From positions 1 to 13,441 of the forward strand of contig JBGALL010000051.1 in the NCBI GenBank assembly GCA_044223895.1: DNA of 13,441 bases, read 5' to 3'. A program made the translations under genes and the position numbers. The DNA comes from CAKZSU01 sp044223895 (GTDB lineage: Bacteria; Patescibacteriota; Microgenomatia; UBA10105; UBA927). This document shows, one piece after another, positions 13,154-13,441 of this stretch. The stretch's first letter is position 1, and each line of letters starts with the position of its first letter. Under the pieces are notes generated by a model, which saw only the letters and a program-made list of their open reading frames with translations, was not told the DNA's origin and did not search any database.

Positions 13154-13441
13154 ATGACCTTACTCCCATCTATTTCTGAATATCAGACGCTGCAATCTCA
13201 TGCAGAAGAGATAAAAAACAAACATTTACGTGATCTTTTTTCGGAAGACCCTCAACGTGCGAAAAAATTTACCTACACAGCTGGAGATTTTGTTATCGAT
13301 TTTTCTAAACACAGAATTGACACCACTACTCTTCAATTATTAATGAAATTAGCCAGGGTACGTGAAGTAGAAAAACAACGTGACGCTATGTTTGCAGGTG
13401 AGCTTATAAATACTACCGAACAACGAGCTGTTCTTCACACT
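13154..13441 (+). CDS. pgi: glucose-6-phosphate isomerase, N-terminal part (runs off the window)
   Basis: This enzyme interconverts glucose-6-phosphate and fructose-6-phosphate in glycolysis. Only the first 96 codons are in the window and the frame is open to the edge. The visible part matches the family's start: LRDLFSEDPQRAKKF (25-39), then a DFVIDFSKHRI segment matching the family's D-(Y/F)-SK element, then DAMFAGELINTTEQRAVLH (77-95), which corresponds to the MFxGExINxTExRAVLH signature. The ATG lies 5 bases after the manA stop, with only a weak AGGA some 15 bases upstream, so translation may be coupled. Most of the catalytic residues lie beyond the window, so completeness cannot be judged. 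Confidence 0.9.
   Translation, partial: MTLLPSISEYQTLQSHAEEIKNKHLRDLFSEDPQRAKKFTYTAGDFVIDFSKHRIDTTTLQLLMKLARVREVEKQRDAMFAGELINTTEQRAVLHT

Noticed and set aside
1..13441. Excess of GATC sites as a sign of methylation-linked control
   Set aside because: A rough hand count gives nearly 80 against about 50 expected from base composition. They are spread through coding regions and fit frequent GAT, ATC and GGATC codon contexts, with no cluster.
1..13441. Alternative genetic code (TGA as glycine), as in some Patescibacteria
   Set aside because: TGA ends the 134-residue gene and rarA at sensible places, and no conserved gene needs TGA as sense.
1..13441. Defence island, mobile element or CRISPR
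   Set aside because: No transposase, integrase, repeat array, tRNA target site, nuclease or toxin-antitoxin pair is visible; the content is housekeeping plus a few unknown genes.

Overview
The window is about 13.4 kb of AT-rich, gene-dense bacterial DNA. It holds twelve complete or repairable protein genes and the start of a thirteenth. I see no rRNA, tRNA, CRISPR array, insertion sequence or phage gene. No gap between genes exceeds about 100 bases. TGA, TAG and TAA all act as stops and I found no sense use of TGA, so the standard bacterial code fits. Several traits suggest a reduced-genome lineage such as the Candidate Phyla Radiation (Patescibacteria, perhaps Microgenomates): a short DNA polymerase III delta subunit, a short RarA, a sensor-type membrane protein ending in a bare signalling helix, several proteins without recognisable family, and overlapping gene ends. 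This placement is inference; no marker gene settles it.

Left part (1-3400): a small membrane protein (minus) is divergent from an unrecognised 286-residue protein (plus). The latter runs tail-to-tail, with overlapping stop codons, into a complete cytoplasmic prolyl oligopeptidase (minus).

DNA-damage block (3469-6215, plus): a small 84-residue WRGRRY protein, a Y-family translesion polymerase with a clamp-binding motif and UmuC-like tail, and a RarA/MgsA AAA+ ATPase lie in a tight series. The rarA reading frame is broken twice by compensating one-base changes either side of the Walker A motif. Repairing both restores a normal RarA.

Minus-strand block (6187-9419): a polytopic GT-C (GT39-like) glycosyltransferase, a six-helix membrane protein with a histidine-kinase-type linker but no output domain, and an unrecognised 379-residue soluble protein. 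The glycosyltransferase shares a very compact divergent promoter with the next block.

Right part (9444-13441, plus): a Nudix hydrolase is coupled by one base to a holA-like delta subunit. After a roughly 100-base gap with a promoter candidate come a phosphomannomutase/phosphoglucomutase, a type I mannose-6-phosphate isomerase and the start of glucose-6-phosphate isomerase. These three enzymes surround fructose-6-phosphate, glucose-6-phosphate and mannose-6-phosphate, and probably feed both glycolysis and sugar-nucleotide synthesis for surface glycans.

Regulation: many first genes have a TATAAT-like -10 box only 5-14 bases before the start codon and no Shine-Dalgarno sequence, which suggests leaderless mRNAs. 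Some other genes (rarA, manA, the first membrane protein) have clear Shine-Dalgarno sequences.
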